Made by a program: the position numbers and the translations under genes | From: an uncultured Muribaculaceae bacterium | GTDB lineage: Bacteria > Bacteroidota > Bacteroidia > Bacteroidales > Muribaculaceae | Length of the DNA: 64,000 bases | Direction of reading: 5' to 3' | NCBI GenBank assembly: GCA_910584125.1 | Contig: CAJTXU010000008.1 | Coordinates: 18,092-82,091 of the forward strand | Notes under the pieces: generated by a model | The model's database searches: none | Told to the model about the DNA's origin: nothing | The model's input: the letters and a program-made list of their open reading frames with translations, nothing else | In this document: one piece after another, positions 1 through 8,648 of the stretch | How the letters are laid out: each line of letters begins with the position of its first letter | Position numbering within the stretch: the stretch's first letter is position 1

Positions 1-1442
1 CAAGTCAGACGAACAGACAGAATGATATCTATGCAGGAATAAACGCTCGATATACAGATAAGAAACATTTCAACGCCGATCACAGCGTCGCATTGCAATG
101 GAACGAAAATCCGTCGAGTCTTGTAAAGGGTATTGCGGATTATTCTCCGCGCATAATTGACGGGAATGAAATACTGTCCATTTCGACTTCGCGCAGTCTG
201 TCGCCCAAGGTTACGGGCAACTACAGCTATTATACCAATAAGAGATGGGCTTTCTTCGGCGACTGGTCACTGGCGCATTCGCACAACAACAACTTCTCCG
301 CTTATGAAGAAGGATTGTCGAATCCGATAGAGACCAGCGTCAGGGAGAATGTCTATAATATCTTCGGCAATCTGGCCGCACAGTTCAAAGTCACCGAAAA
401 GATGTTCATGAGGTTTTCGGCTTCAGAAAAATATGATATTTACAATATGGCTTACCGTGGCAACACGACATCCGACCAGAAACAGAAGAACAGCACGACC
501 GACATAAAACTTGAATGGTGGTACACTCCCATACCAAACCTGAATATCTTTCTGATGCCCCAGCTCACCATTTTTGACTATGATGTCGACAGCCGTTACC
601 ACAACACAGACTGCATGCCGGGATTGACAGCCGACATCGGTTATAGGCTGAACCGCAAGAGCAACCTCAATCTCCGTCTGTTCTATCATCAGCAGTCACC
701 GATGGCTTCGACACGCAATGACCTGATTCTGCGGCAGACGGAGTTGAAATGGCTTGAAGGGAATCCGTCGCTGAAGCCCCAGGATTACTATTGGCTGACT
801 CTGACATATTTCGTGATGCCCGTATCGTGGCTGAACACGAGCGTCGCTCTCCAGAGTATCCATAAGACAAATCAGTCGCTCATCCTGTATCGTGGCGGCG
901 GCAAGGAATATGACGGTGTTGTCGGACAGTATCTGAACAGCGCGATAGAAAACAGGTTAGGTGCCATATGGGACTTTACTCTGAATTTTATTGATGGCAG
1001 ACTCCGGATACACAATCAATTGGAGTACTCCTATCAGCATGTCAGCCGGTATGGCTCACTGCATTGGCTCAGGGTTCGTCCGTCAATAACATGGGATTTC
1101 GGCAACTGTTCATTGACGGCCCAATACGGTTCTCCACAGAAGAACATACTTCCCGGCGGCACCGGAACCGGGAAGGGTCCGCACTATTACGGGCTGAATT
1201 TCAGCTACGGCAACGGCAATCTCATCGTAGACGTGGAACTCAATGAAATATTCGACAAGAGACTGTATCATACCACCTTCTTCGAGAGCGGTCCCTACAG
1301 CTATACCTCGCGCAGTTGGAAGAAAGGCCGGAGCGTGGCCGTATCGCTGACCTACACGTTCGACTACGGCAAGAAAGTAGACCCCTCCATCAACATCAGC
1401 ACGCAGGAAATCCGCTCAACCTCCGTGCTCGGCGCAGATTGA
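1..1442 (+). CDS. TonB-dependent-type outer-membrane beta-barrel protein, 5' end outside window
   Basis: Partial gene: the frame is open from base 3, and residues before the first Met at 93 already match the paralogue at 3495-5609 (NDIYAGINAR against NDIFAGINAR), so the start lies upstream of the window. About 479 residues of barrel are visible, rich in alternating aromatic/polar strands, ending in the Bacteroidetes outer-membrane barrel pattern VAVSLTYTFDYGKK. The plug region is not visible. It directly precedes the peptide precursor at 1658, and its paralogue follows the maturase, so it probably belongs to an earlier unit of the same locus. A 67-base stretch (1321-1387) is identical to 5485-5551 although the proteins differ much more elsewhere, suggesting gene conversion. 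Ligand unknown. Confidence 0.85.
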   Translation, partial: SQTNRQNDIYAGINARYTDKKHFNADHSVALQWNENPSSLVKGIADYSPRIIDGNEILSISTSRSLSPKVTGNYSYYTNKRWAFFGDWSLAHSHNNNFSAYEEGLSNPIETSVRENVYNIFGNLAAQFKVTEKMFMRFSASEKYDIYNMAYRGNTTSDQKQKNSTTDIKLEWWYTPIPNLNIFLMPQLTIFDYDVDSRYHNTDCMPGLTADIGYRLNRKSNLNLRLFYHQQSPMASTRNDLILRQTELKWLEGNPSLKPQDYYWLTLTYFVMPVSWLNTSVALQSIHKTNQSLILYRGGGKEYDGVVGQYLNSAIENRLGAIWDFTLNFIDGRLRIHNQLEYSYQHVSRYGSLHWLRVRPSITWDFGNCSLTAQYGSPQKNILPGGTGTGKGPHYYGLNFSYGNGNLIVDVELNEIFDKRLYHTTFFESGPYSYTSRSWKKGRSVAVSLTYTFDYGKKVDPSINISTQEIRSTSVLGAD

Positions 1443-1657
1443 CGGACGCTCAATATCAGTCAATATGTATTATTCCAATTATTTCCGTTTTGCTCCATTT
1501 TTTCAAACCCATATTTTAACATTTGCAACAATTTTACAAAAATCAAATAACTTTTTTAAAATAATTCAACAAAATATTTGGAATATTCAAAATAAAAGAT
1601 TAATTTAGCGACCAAATCATCTTTGTAAATATTTGCAAAGACTAAAAGAATATAATT
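1443..1657. other. AT-rich intergenic spacer before the precursor gene
   Basis: About 215 bases, far AT-richer than most of the window. CATCTTTG at 1618-1625 is one base off the Bacteroidetes -7 consensus and could drive the precursor gene, but no clear TTG lies 20 bases upstream. No terminator-like hairpin is obvious after the barrel gene, so read-through is also possible. Confidence 0.35.
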
Positions 1658-1954
1658 ATGGATAAGAAACAGAAAATCGCGGAGTTCATCGCGTCAATCA
1701 AAGACGGCGAGGTAGACTCTAACGCCATCCTCCTGGGAGGCGCGGTCAAAGCACCAGATGGCATCAATGCCACTACGAATGGAGAAAATGGAGGAATGTG
1801 CACCAACAAAAATTATGTAGGGTGTAATATGTCAAAAAATCATGCAGGATGTCAAAACGCAACTGGATGTTGCGATTCCTCATCCAATAGTGGTGGTTGT
1901 GATAACGACTTCCATCCTTTCAATCCTTCACTTGCAACCTGTCAAACCAGCTAA
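1658..1954 (+). CDS. RiPP precursor peptide, GG-leader, Cys-rich core
   Basis: 98 residues. The N-terminal part (1-28) is a charged amphipathic leader ending in NAILLGG, the classical double-glycine site cut by C39 peptidases; such a peptidase is encoded on the exporter at 5609. The remaining 70 residues are rich in Gly, Asn and Ser and carry seven Cys (48, 56, 65, 71, 72, 81, 95); four are preceded by Gly (GCN, GCQ, GCC, GCD). A second GG (45-46) lies just before the first Cys and is an alternative cut site. The gene sits 229 bases upstream of a radical SAM/SPASM enzyme, the usual partner of Cys-crosslinked peptides. It resembles the GG-Bacteroidales natural product precursor group in leader style. 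The modification type (sactipeptide- or ranthipeptide-like thioethers) and the activity are inference. Confidence 0.8.
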   Translation: MDKKQKIAEFIASIKDGEVDSNAILLGGAVKAPDGINATTNGENGGMCTNKNYVGCNMSKNHAGCQNATGCCDSSSNSGGCDNDFHPFNPSLATCQTS

Positions 1955-2183
1955 AGTTCCAAACATTGTATCAAATCGGTTGATAATAATTCTATGCGAA
2001 TGTATCATGTTTGTCTTTTGCAGTGACATGTCTCCGACATGTTGAACCAATTGTCTGATAATCACTCACACATCGAAAAGCGATGTACCTATATTATTAG
2101 ATATACCAATCATGGCACACATCTATAGAATTATTATCAACTATATTTAAGATTCTCATTAACACCTATTAACTATTTATTAT
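1955..2183. other. Spacer between precursor and maturase, small hairpin
   Basis: 229 AT-rich bases without a credible gene. A 7-bp stem ACATGTC/GACATGT at 2027-2043 with a three-base loop could act as an attenuator or RNA-stability element that lets precursor mRNA exceed maturase mRNA, as is common in RiPP operons. No T-run follows it, so a simple terminator is unlikely. Confidence 0.35.
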
Positions 2184-3482
2184 ATGAAACTTAGCAGATG
2201 GAATTCTTATATTAAATTAGGAGACCAAGAAGGTCTGATTTATAATTCCTTTACTGATAAATTTGTAGCAGTAAAATCAGGGACTTATAACTTTATTTAC
2301 GCAATAACTGGATCTATCAAAAATTTTTCTTCTTCTTTTGAATCACTAATGAAAGATGCTGGAGCGCTTGTTGATGATGCCATTGATGAAATTCTTGAAG
2401 TCAACAAGCTAATTAACGCAATGGATAATGATGATTCTATATTTGAACTGATTGTCAATCCGACTCTCGACTGCAATTTCCATTGCTGGTATTGCTATGA
2501 GAATCATCTCAAAGGTTCCAAAATGGATAGGGATATGGTGTCAGCAACCGCTTCTCTTATTAAAGAAAGAATATCTTCCCAATCACATATCAGACAATTC
2601 CATCTCTCGTTCTTCGGAGGAGAGCCTTTGCTTTGTTTTGACAGCGTGGTATACCCTTTGATTAAAGAGTCCGATGAGATATGCAGAAAATCCGGCGTGA
2701 CGTTTACCGTTCATTTCACCACCAACGCTTATCTGATTACAGAAAATATGATCGAGCAACTTGCTCCTTTCAAGCCATCCTTTCAGATTACGCTCGATGG
2801 AGGAGAGTCTCATCATGACAATACAAGATTTGCGGAAGGAAAGAAGCCTTCGTTCCGAATCATACTGAACAATATCAAGAGGCTTTCAATGGCAGACATG
2901 CTGATTATTCTCAGAATAAACTATACTGAAAGAAATCTCGACAGCACTCAGGAAATCATCGATATCCTCGAAAACTTTCCGAAAGAATGCCGCAGGAATA
3001 TCCGAGTTGACTATCAGCGTGTATGGCAGGATATTCCGGTGGAGGGGAAATTCAAACTGGAAGAAAAAGTCGACATTCTAAGAAAACGGCTGAGCAACAT
3101 CGGTTATGGAACTTCCAACAACCGCATCATCGATTATGTCCGCAACACCTGCTACGGTAACAGAAACAACGAACTGCTGGTCAATTTCAATGGAGATGTA
3201 TTCGCCTGTACAGCGCGTGATTTCAAGACTGAGAACCGCCTTGGATTCCTGACATCCGACGGCAAAGTGGAATGGAACGAAGAGCTTATGAAAATCAGGC
3301 GTGCGTGCCGTTTCTCCAAGCAAGTATGCCATGACTGTAGGATAGCTCCGCTCTGCGGAGGGGGATGCAGGACGAAATGTATGGAGCATGCCGGTCACGA
3401 CAAATGCAATCTCGGCTTTACCCAGGAAGACATAGACAATATAATACTTGACAAATTCGAAGCGAGATATATGGGCTATTAA
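2184..3482 (+). CDS. Radical SAM/SPASM peptide maturase
   Basis: 432 residues. The 4Fe-4S radical SAM motif CNFHCWYC uses C97, C101 and C104; FFGGEPLL follows as the GGE SAM-binding motif. The C-terminal third has many Cys (CYG, ACTARD, CHDC, CGGGC, CMEHAGHDKC), the SPASM layout that holds auxiliary clusters in peptide-modifying enzymes. Residues 1-85 precede the barrel and could hold a leader-binding domain. The enzyme probably forms radical crosslinks on the precursor at 1658. The start at 2184 is the first Met of an uninterrupted domain. The first 300 bases are AT-rich compared with the barrel genes, fitting transfer of the cassette. Twelve bases separate it from the next gene. Confidence 0.88.
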   Translation: MKLSRWNSYIKLGDQEGLIYNSFTDKFVAVKSGTYNFIYAITGSIKNFSSSFESLMKDAGALVDDAIDEILEVNKLINAMDNDDSIFELIVNPTLDCNFHCWYCYENHLKGSKMDRDMVSATASLIKERISSQSHIRQFHLSFFGGEPLLCFDSVVYPLIKESDEICRKSGVTFTVHFTTNAYLITENMIEQLAPFKPSFQITLDGGESHHDNTRFAEGKKPSFRIILNNIKRLSMADMLIILRINYTERNLDSTQEIIDILENFPKECRRNIRVDYQRVWQDIPVEGKFKLEEKVDILRKRLSNIGYGTSNNRIIDYVRNTCYGNRNNELLVNFNGDVFACTARDFKTENRLGFLTSDGKVEWNEELMKIRRACRFSKQVCHDCRIAPLCGGGCRTKCMEHAGHDKCNLGFTQEDIDNIILDKFEARYMGY

Positions 3483-3494
3483 AACATTATCGCC

Positions 3495-5609
3495 ATGAGA
3501 AGAACACTGATAATTTCGGGAGTGCTCTTACTGACTTCCACGATATATGCACAGGAGGAAATGACTCAAAAAGTGGAACGGGATGTACAGACGCAGGAGC
3601 AGAAGACGACCGAGCTTGAGGAGTTAGTGGTCAAGGGAGAGAATGCCTGGATCGAGAACGGCAAGGCTGTCTTCATCCCCCAGAAATCAGCCAAGAACCT
3701 GGCACGCGACATGGCCTCGCTGATCGAGAGAATGAATACGGGACTGCTGAGGGTAACAGAGGGGAAGATCACTACAGCCGGTGGCAAGGCGGTGTCTATT
3801 TTCATCAACGGCGTTCCGGTAGACAAAATGGATGCGGCGACATTCTGGGCCAAGAACGCGCTGCGCGTCGAATATATGGAGTCGTCGGATGAGCCCCAAT
3901 ATGCCGGCGCCACGAATATCGTCAACTTCGTGATGAAAGAATATGTGGCCGGAGGACTGACACGGGTGGAAGCCGACCAGACATTCCCGAATGACGGGAG
4001 TTATTCGGCTTCTTCCAAACTCGTTTTCGGCAAGATGACATATAACGCTGTGTTCAAGGGAGGATATTCACGCGACCATATCTCGGGCAGCGACATGGAC
4101 GAGAATTATGAGAACATATGGTATGGCGGGACACATTATGACCTTATATCAAGACAGGAAAGGTCAGACCGGATAAACAGAAAGAATGACATCTTTGCCG
4201 GAATAAACGCACGTTACATAAACCGCAGGAATTTCGTGGCCACCCACAGCGTGGCTCTTCAGTGGAACGAGAATCCGGAAAGCCTCGTAAAAGGAGCAGT
4301 GGACTATAATCCCGGCATCATCGACGGCTCTTCAATGCTGTCGAAAACGACGTCGCGCAGTCTGTCTCCGACTGTCTCGGGGCAATACAACTACTACACC
4401 AACAAGAAATGGGTATATATCGGCGACTGGTCTCTGTCTCACTCCCACAACAATAATTTTTCGTCCTATTTGGAAGGAGATGCACTGCCTTTCGACAATA
4501 TCTCGCGAGAGAACGTATATAACATAATGGCCAAGGTTACGGCCCAGTACACGGTCACAAAGAAGATGTTTCTGGCAATAACAGCATCCGAAAATTATGA
4601 TATCTACAACATGTCATACAGCGGAAACACCGTATCCGACCAGAAGCAGAGAAACAGCATGACGGATATCCGTCTGTCGTGGTGGTATTATCCGACCGAC
4701 AAGCTGTCGATGTATGTGATGCCCCAGCTTGATATTTATGATTACAAGATAAATGACAGTTTTCATAATACGGACTGCCTGCCGGGTGTGAACGCAGACA
4801 TACAGTATCAGCTGAACCGCAAGAGCAACATCAATTTCCACCTCTTCTACGCCCAGCAGTCTCCGGCGGCGTCTATGCGCAACGATCTTATCCTTCGGCA
4901 GACGGAACTGAAATGGATAGAGGGAAATCCCTCGCTTAAACCGAGCAATCTGTATAGTCTCAGCCTGATGTATTATGTCATGCCGCTTTCCTGGATGAAT
5001 TCCATCCTGATGACCGGGTGGAGCACGAAAACAGACAACTCCGCAATATCGTATCGATCCGGAGACAAGGATTATGACGGAGTAATCGGTCAATATCTAA
5101 ACGGTCTGAGAAACAATCATTTTTATGTGCAATGGAATCTCGGCCTTAATTTCTTTGGCAACAAGCTGCGATTAAGCAATACCTTGACTTATGATCATTA
5201 TTCAGTGAAGCATACCGGCGTCTCCAACTGGGTGAGATCCCGAACATATCTGACCTGGGATTTCGGCAACTGCTCGCTGGTCGCCTCATATTATACTCCG
5301 CAGCAACATCTCAGTGACAGCGGAACCGAAAAATCGAAAATGGGGTCGCAGTACGACCTGCGTTTCAGCTACGGCAACGGCAATCTGATACTTGACGTGG
5401 AGTTGAACAACCTGTTCAACAAGCGGCTTCATACCGACCTTTGGTTCAACAGCGGCCCATACAGCTACACCTCGCGCAGTTGGGAGAAAGGCCGGAGCGT
5501 GGCCGTATCGCTGACCTACACGTTCGACTACGGCAAGAAAGTAGACCCCTCGATTGGCATCAGCACGCAGGAGATACGCTCAACATCGGTGCTCGGCGCG
5601 GACAAGTGA
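3495..5609 (+). CDS. TonB-dependent-type outer-membrane beta-barrel receptor or export channel
   Basis: 704 residues with a signal peptide (1-19, cut after YAQ). ELEELVVKGE around residues 38-47 resembles a TonB box, followed by a plug-like region (about 60-160, with VSIFINGVPVD) and a long barrel ending in VAVSLTYTFDYGKK. There is no N-terminal carboxypeptidase-like domain. It is paralogous to the barrel ending at 1442. It lies 12 bases after the maturase and its stop overlaps the start of the exporter gene (TGATG), so it is translationally coupled into the RiPP operon. It could take up the mature peptide (for example as a metallophore), protect against it, or release it through the outer membrane; the sequence does not decide. 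Confidence 0.87.
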   Translation: MRRTLIISGVLLLTSTIYAQEEMTQKVERDVQTQEQKTTELEELVVKGENAWIENGKAVFIPQKSAKNLARDMASLIERMNTGLLRVTEGKITTAGGKAVSIFINGVPVDKMDAATFWAKNALRVEYMESSDEPQYAGATNIVNFVMKEYVAGGLTRVEADQTFPNDGSYSASSKLVFGKMTYNAVFKGGYSRDHISGSDMDENYENIWYGGTHYDLISRQERSDRINRKNDIFAGINARYINRRNFVATHSVALQWNENPESLVKGAVDYNPGIIDGSSMLSKTTSRSLSPTVSGQYNYYTNKKWVYIGDWSLSHSHNNNFSSYLEGDALPFDNISRENVYNIMAKVTAQYTVTKKMFLAITASENYDIYNMSYSGNTVSDQKQRNSMTDIRLSWWYYPTDKLSMYVMPQLDIYDYKINDSFHNTDCLPGVNADIQYQLNRKSNINFHLFYAQQSPAASMRNDLILRQTELKWIEGNPSLKPSNLYSLSLMYYVMPLSWMNSILMTGWSTKTDNSAISYRSGDKDYDGVIGQYLNGLRNNHFYVQWNLGLNFFGNKLRLSNTLTYDHYSVKHTGVSNWVRSRTYLTWDFGNCSLVASYYTPQQHLSDSGTEKSKMGSQYDLRFSYGNGNLILDVELNNLFNKRLHTDLWFNSGPYSYTSRSWEKGRSVAVSLTYTFDYGKKVDPSIGISTQEIRSTSVLGADK

Positions 5610-7792
5610 TGAGACGCAGGGCTCCCCGTTTCAAGGCCTATAGGCAACTCGAGCGTTCGGACTGCGGCATCACCTGCATCAGGATGATAGCGAGGTATTT
5701 CGGTAAGAATATCCCGCTGAAGGAGCTGCGCAAGCTGGCAGAGACAAACCGTCAGGGCATATCGCTGCAGGATATCACCGATGCCTTCACAGGCGTCGGA
5801 ATGAAAAGCGCCGCGTTGCGCATCAGGCCTGAAGACCTATATCGGATGCCGATGCCCGGAATCCTTTACTGGAGGCAGCGGCATTTCGTCGTGCTCTATC
5901 ATATCGACGCAGAGTCACAAACCTTTTACATAGCCGATCCCGACGAAGGAAAGCTGAAACTCTCCGAGCGGGAGTTCATGGAATATTGGAAGGGCGATTC
6001 AGAGCGCGGGGTCGTCATCGTGGCCGAGCCCGGCGAGGAATTCGATACCATGGAGTGGCATGGAGAGGGAGGTATCGGAAAGCTGCTCAGGATCACATTG
6101 GAGACGCTGACATCAAAACGAAAGGTTTTTCTGAGCATTATCGCGTTGTCATTGTTGTGCATGGGCGCTGACCTGCTGTTCCCGTTGATGATGCAGGATA
6201 CGGTCGACCGCGGAATCGCGCTGAAAGATATCGGGCTTGTGTGGAGTCTCGTCGCGGCCCAGCTTGTGGTTTTCGCCGGGAACATGATGTCGGCCAACGT
6301 TATGCAGTATATTATGGCGAAAGTCGGGATGAACCTCAATCTCGACATGACAAGACGTTATCTACGTCGGCTGATATCAAGACCTATGTCGTTCTTCGAC
6401 TGCAAGGTGCCGGCCGATCTTATACAGAAAATCGACGACCAGTCCCGCATAAAGGACTTTGTGATGCAGATTCCTGGCTCCATCCTGTTTGTGGTTCTGA
6501 ACATGATTGTGTTCTCAGGTCTGTTGATCTGGTATAATGTCTGGCTCTTTGTTTTCTTCATCGCTGTGACCGCCCTTGAATTCGGATGGGCGGCGCTGTT
6601 CATGAAAACCCGAAGGGAACTTGATTACGCAAGTTTTGTAGGACAGTCGGAAAACCGCAATACCGTCAACGAAACAATCAACGGCATGATGGAGATCAAG
6701 TCTTCCGGCGCGTACGGGTCGAGGCTCAGGGAATGGGAAAAGAACCAGAAGAAGCTCATATGGCTGTCGTTGCGTTCAAGGCTGGTCGGCATGTATATGT
6801 CAGGCGGCCAGTCATTCATAGCGAGGGTGAAGGAGATTGTCATCATTGGAATATGCGCCACGTTCGTGATAAGAGGCTCGTTAACGTTCGGAGAGATGAT
6901 GACGGTCAGCTATCTTGTGGGCAGACTCTCGGGAGCATGGCATGGAATACTTGGCATGGTCAGCCAGACACAGGATGCCATGATGTCGAACGAGCGTCTG
7001 GAGGAAGTGATGGCAGAGGATGAATCCGAGATGGGAATAAGAGACTGCATAAGCTCACGGATAGAGTTCAGTGATGTTTGGTTCAGATATCCGGGCAGTT
7101 CCAATCCATATATATTGAGGGGCCTTAATCTGACAATCGCGCCCGGGACCGTGACGGCCATTGTAGGAGAAAGCGGCTGCGGGAAGACCACGCTCATCAA
7201 ACTGATGCTGGGTTTTTATGAGCCTCAGCGCGGATCGCTGGGACTCGGAGGCATCCCGGTCTCTGAGGTCGACCGCGACAAGTGGCTCTCGCGTTGCGGG
7301 GTCGTGATGCAGTCGGGATACATTTTCAGTGACAGTGTGACCGCCAATATCGCTCTGAGCGCGGATGATATCGACAAGGAACGTGTGCAAGAAGCGGCAA
7401 AAGTGGCGGGACTTCATGACTTCGTTGCGTCGTTGCCCATGGGCTACGATACCAGGATTGGTGCGTCTGGACTCGAGCTCAGCGGCGGGCAGAAACAACG
7501 TCTTCTGATAGCCAGGACGATATACAAACGGCCTGACATACTCTTTCTCGACGAGGCGACATCATCGCTCGACGCAATCAACGAGAAACTCGTGACTGAA
7601 AGAATACTCCGTATGCAGCGCGGCAAGACCCTGATAGTATCTGCTCACAGGCTTTCGACCGTGAAAAACGCCGACAGGATTCTATTCATGCGTGATGGCC
7701 GGATAGTGGAGGAGGGCCGTCACGAAGATTTGCTTGCATTGAAAGGGCATTACAGTCGTCTGGTCAGCAACCAGCTCGAACTCGCGAAGTGA
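5609..7792 (+). CDS. Peptidase-containing ABC transporter (C39 peptidase-TMD-NBD)
   Basis: 727 residues from the ATG that overlaps the preceding stop by one base; longer upstream reading in this frame lies inside the barrel gene and is rejected. An N-terminal C39 domain has catalytic C19 (SDCGITC), H92 (RHFVVLY) and D110 (ADPDEG). A six-helix membrane domain spans roughly 170-450. The ATPase has Walker A GESGCGKTT near 519, signature LSGGQKQR near 624 and Walker B ILFLDEA near 646. This class cuts leaders after GG and exports the core across the inner membrane, matching the GG leader at 1658. No membrane-fusion (HlyD) gene follows; one could lie upstream of the window. Confidence 0.93.
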   Translation: MRRRAPRFKAYRQLERSDCGITCIRMIARYFGKNIPLKELRKLAETNRQGISLQDITDAFTGVGMKSAALRIRPEDLYRMPMPGILYWRQRHFVVLYHIDAESQTFYIADPDEGKLKLSEREFMEYWKGDSERGVVIVAEPGEEFDTMEWHGEGGIGKLLRITLETLTSKRKVFLSIIALSLLCMGADLLFPLMMQDTVDRGIALKDIGLVWSLVAAQLVVFAGNMMSANVMQYIMAKVGMNLNLDMTRRYLRRLISRPMSFFDCKVPADLIQKIDDQSRIKDFVMQIPGSILFVVLNMIVFSGLLIWYNVWLFVFFIAVTALEFGWAALFMKTRRELDYASFVGQSENRNTVNETINGMMEIKSSGAYGSRLREWEKNQKKLIWLSLRSRLVGMYMSGGQSFIARVKEIVIIGICATFVIRGSLTFGEMMTVSYLVGRLSGAWHGILGMVSQTQDAMMSNERLEEVMAEDESEMGIRDCISSRIEFSDVWFRYPGSSNPYILRGLNLTIAPGTVTAIVGESGCGKTTLIKLMLGFYEPQRGSLGLGGIPVSEVDRDKWLSRCGVVMQSGYIFSDSVTANIALSADDIDKERVQEAAKVAGLHDFVASLPMGYDTRIGASGLELSGGQKQRLLIARTIYKRPDILFLDEATSSLDAINEKLVTERILRMQRGKTLIVSAHRLSTVKNADRILFMRDGRIVEEGRHEDLLALKGHYSRLVSNQLELAK

Positions 7793-7802
7793 AACAAGCA
7801 GG

Positions 7803-7843
7803 GGTAAGGTCACTAAGGTAATGTCTAAGCCTTAGACCTTAGA
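7803..7843. repeat. Dispersed intergenic repeat, TAAGGTC/CTTAGACC type, copy 1
   Basis: A 41-base tract of TAAGGTC and TTAGACC units. About 37 of 41 bases match a second copy at 47399-47439. Both lie in a gap between convergent genes. Related short AAGGTC units occur at 13142-13160 and 25669-25690. Confidence 0.6.
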
Positions 7844-7860
7844 CCCCAGACTATCTGGGG
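7844..7860. terminator. Hairpin between exporter and tonB
   Basis: CCCCAGA/TCTGGGG, seven base pairs with a three-base loop; the loop is the tonB stop codon. It may end transcription from either side, though there is no T-run. Confidence 0.45.
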
Positions 7861-8648
7861 GTGATGGTGAAGGTGAGGGTGCCGCGGGCGGAGGGGGTGT
7901 CGGGGTCCTCGCTCCAGCGGGCGCCGCGGGCGGCCTGCTCGCAGGCGCGCAGTATGGCCGCCGAGGGTTTGCCCGACTTGCTGCGGGCCGTCGCCGAGGT
8001 CACCTTGCCCTTGGAGTCGATGGTGACGCGCACCTCGACCACGACGCGGTTCTGAAGCTCGACGCTCGGTTTGGGACACCCCTTGAACGTGCGGCCGGCC
8101 ACGCTGCCGGCGATGCCGACGCCATTGCCGCCGGCCCCGGAGCCTCCCGATGTACCAGACTGAGTGCCGTTGCGGCCCGGGAACTTGTTGGCCATCTTGG
8201 AGGTCACCTTCTTCTTGTCCTCGTTGGTCTTAGGAGGCTCGGTGGCCTTGACAGGGCTCTCTTTCTTCTGCGTTATCGGTTTTTCGACCGGAGGGGCCGG
8301 TTTTTCGTTCTTGCCCGGTTCGACATGCTTGGTGTTCTCTATCGGCGCGGGCTCGGGCTCGCCCTTCAGGGCCGGAGCCGGCTCGTCATGCTCGGTGGCC
8401 TGATCCTCGCCGAGATTCTGCACGATCTCGGGCTCGATGAAGAGTTCCTCGTCCTCGGGCATCTGGATCTCGGGCGTCGAGGAGACGGCGAGAGCGGCGC
8501 GGTCGAAAGTCAGACCGGAGAAGAAAAGCCAGAGCAGAATCAGGGCCGCCGCCGTGAACGTCACGGCCGCCGCCCAGAGCGAGTCGCGCCTGGAGTCCTG
8601 TCGGTGATCCTTATGTCTGTCGTTGTCGTTCATCCGTGGCTGTTTCAT
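7851..8648 (-). CDS. tonB: Energy transducer TonB
   Basis: 265 residues. A cytoplasmic N-terminus is followed by one membrane helix (about 23-45), a Pro/Glu/Lys-rich periplasmic spacer (70-150), a Gly-rich stretch, and a C-terminal TonB domain from about 190 (GCPKPSVELQNRVVVEVRV, ending TLTFTITPR). It transmits proton-motive force from ExbB/ExbD to outer-membrane receptors. Its start overlaps the exbD stop by four bases. It sits next to the RiPP barrel genes but on the opposite strand, so this proximity is probably coincidental. Confidence 0.9.
   Translation of the reverse strand: MKQPRMNDNDRHKDHRQDSRRDSLWAAAVTFTAAALILLWLFFSGLTFDRAALAVSSTPEIQMPEDEELFIEPEIVQNLGEDQATEHDEPAPALKGEPEPAPIENTKHVEPGKNEKPAPPVEKPITQKKESPVKATEPPKTNEDKKKVTSKMANKFPGRNGTQSGTSGGSGAGGNGVGIAGSVAGRTFKGCPKPSVELQNRVVVEVRVTIDSKGKVTSATARSKSGKPSAAILRACEQAARGARWSEDPDTPSARGTLTFTITPR

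Noticed and set aside
1842..2045. Second small peptide gene overlapping the precursor
   Set aside because: It is in another frame of the precursor gene, hydrophobic by chance, with no leader or independent start context.
5441..5608. Upstream extension of the exporter frame
   Set aside because: It lies within the barrel gene in another frame; the ATG at 5609 overlaps the barrel stop and begins the C39 domain correctly.
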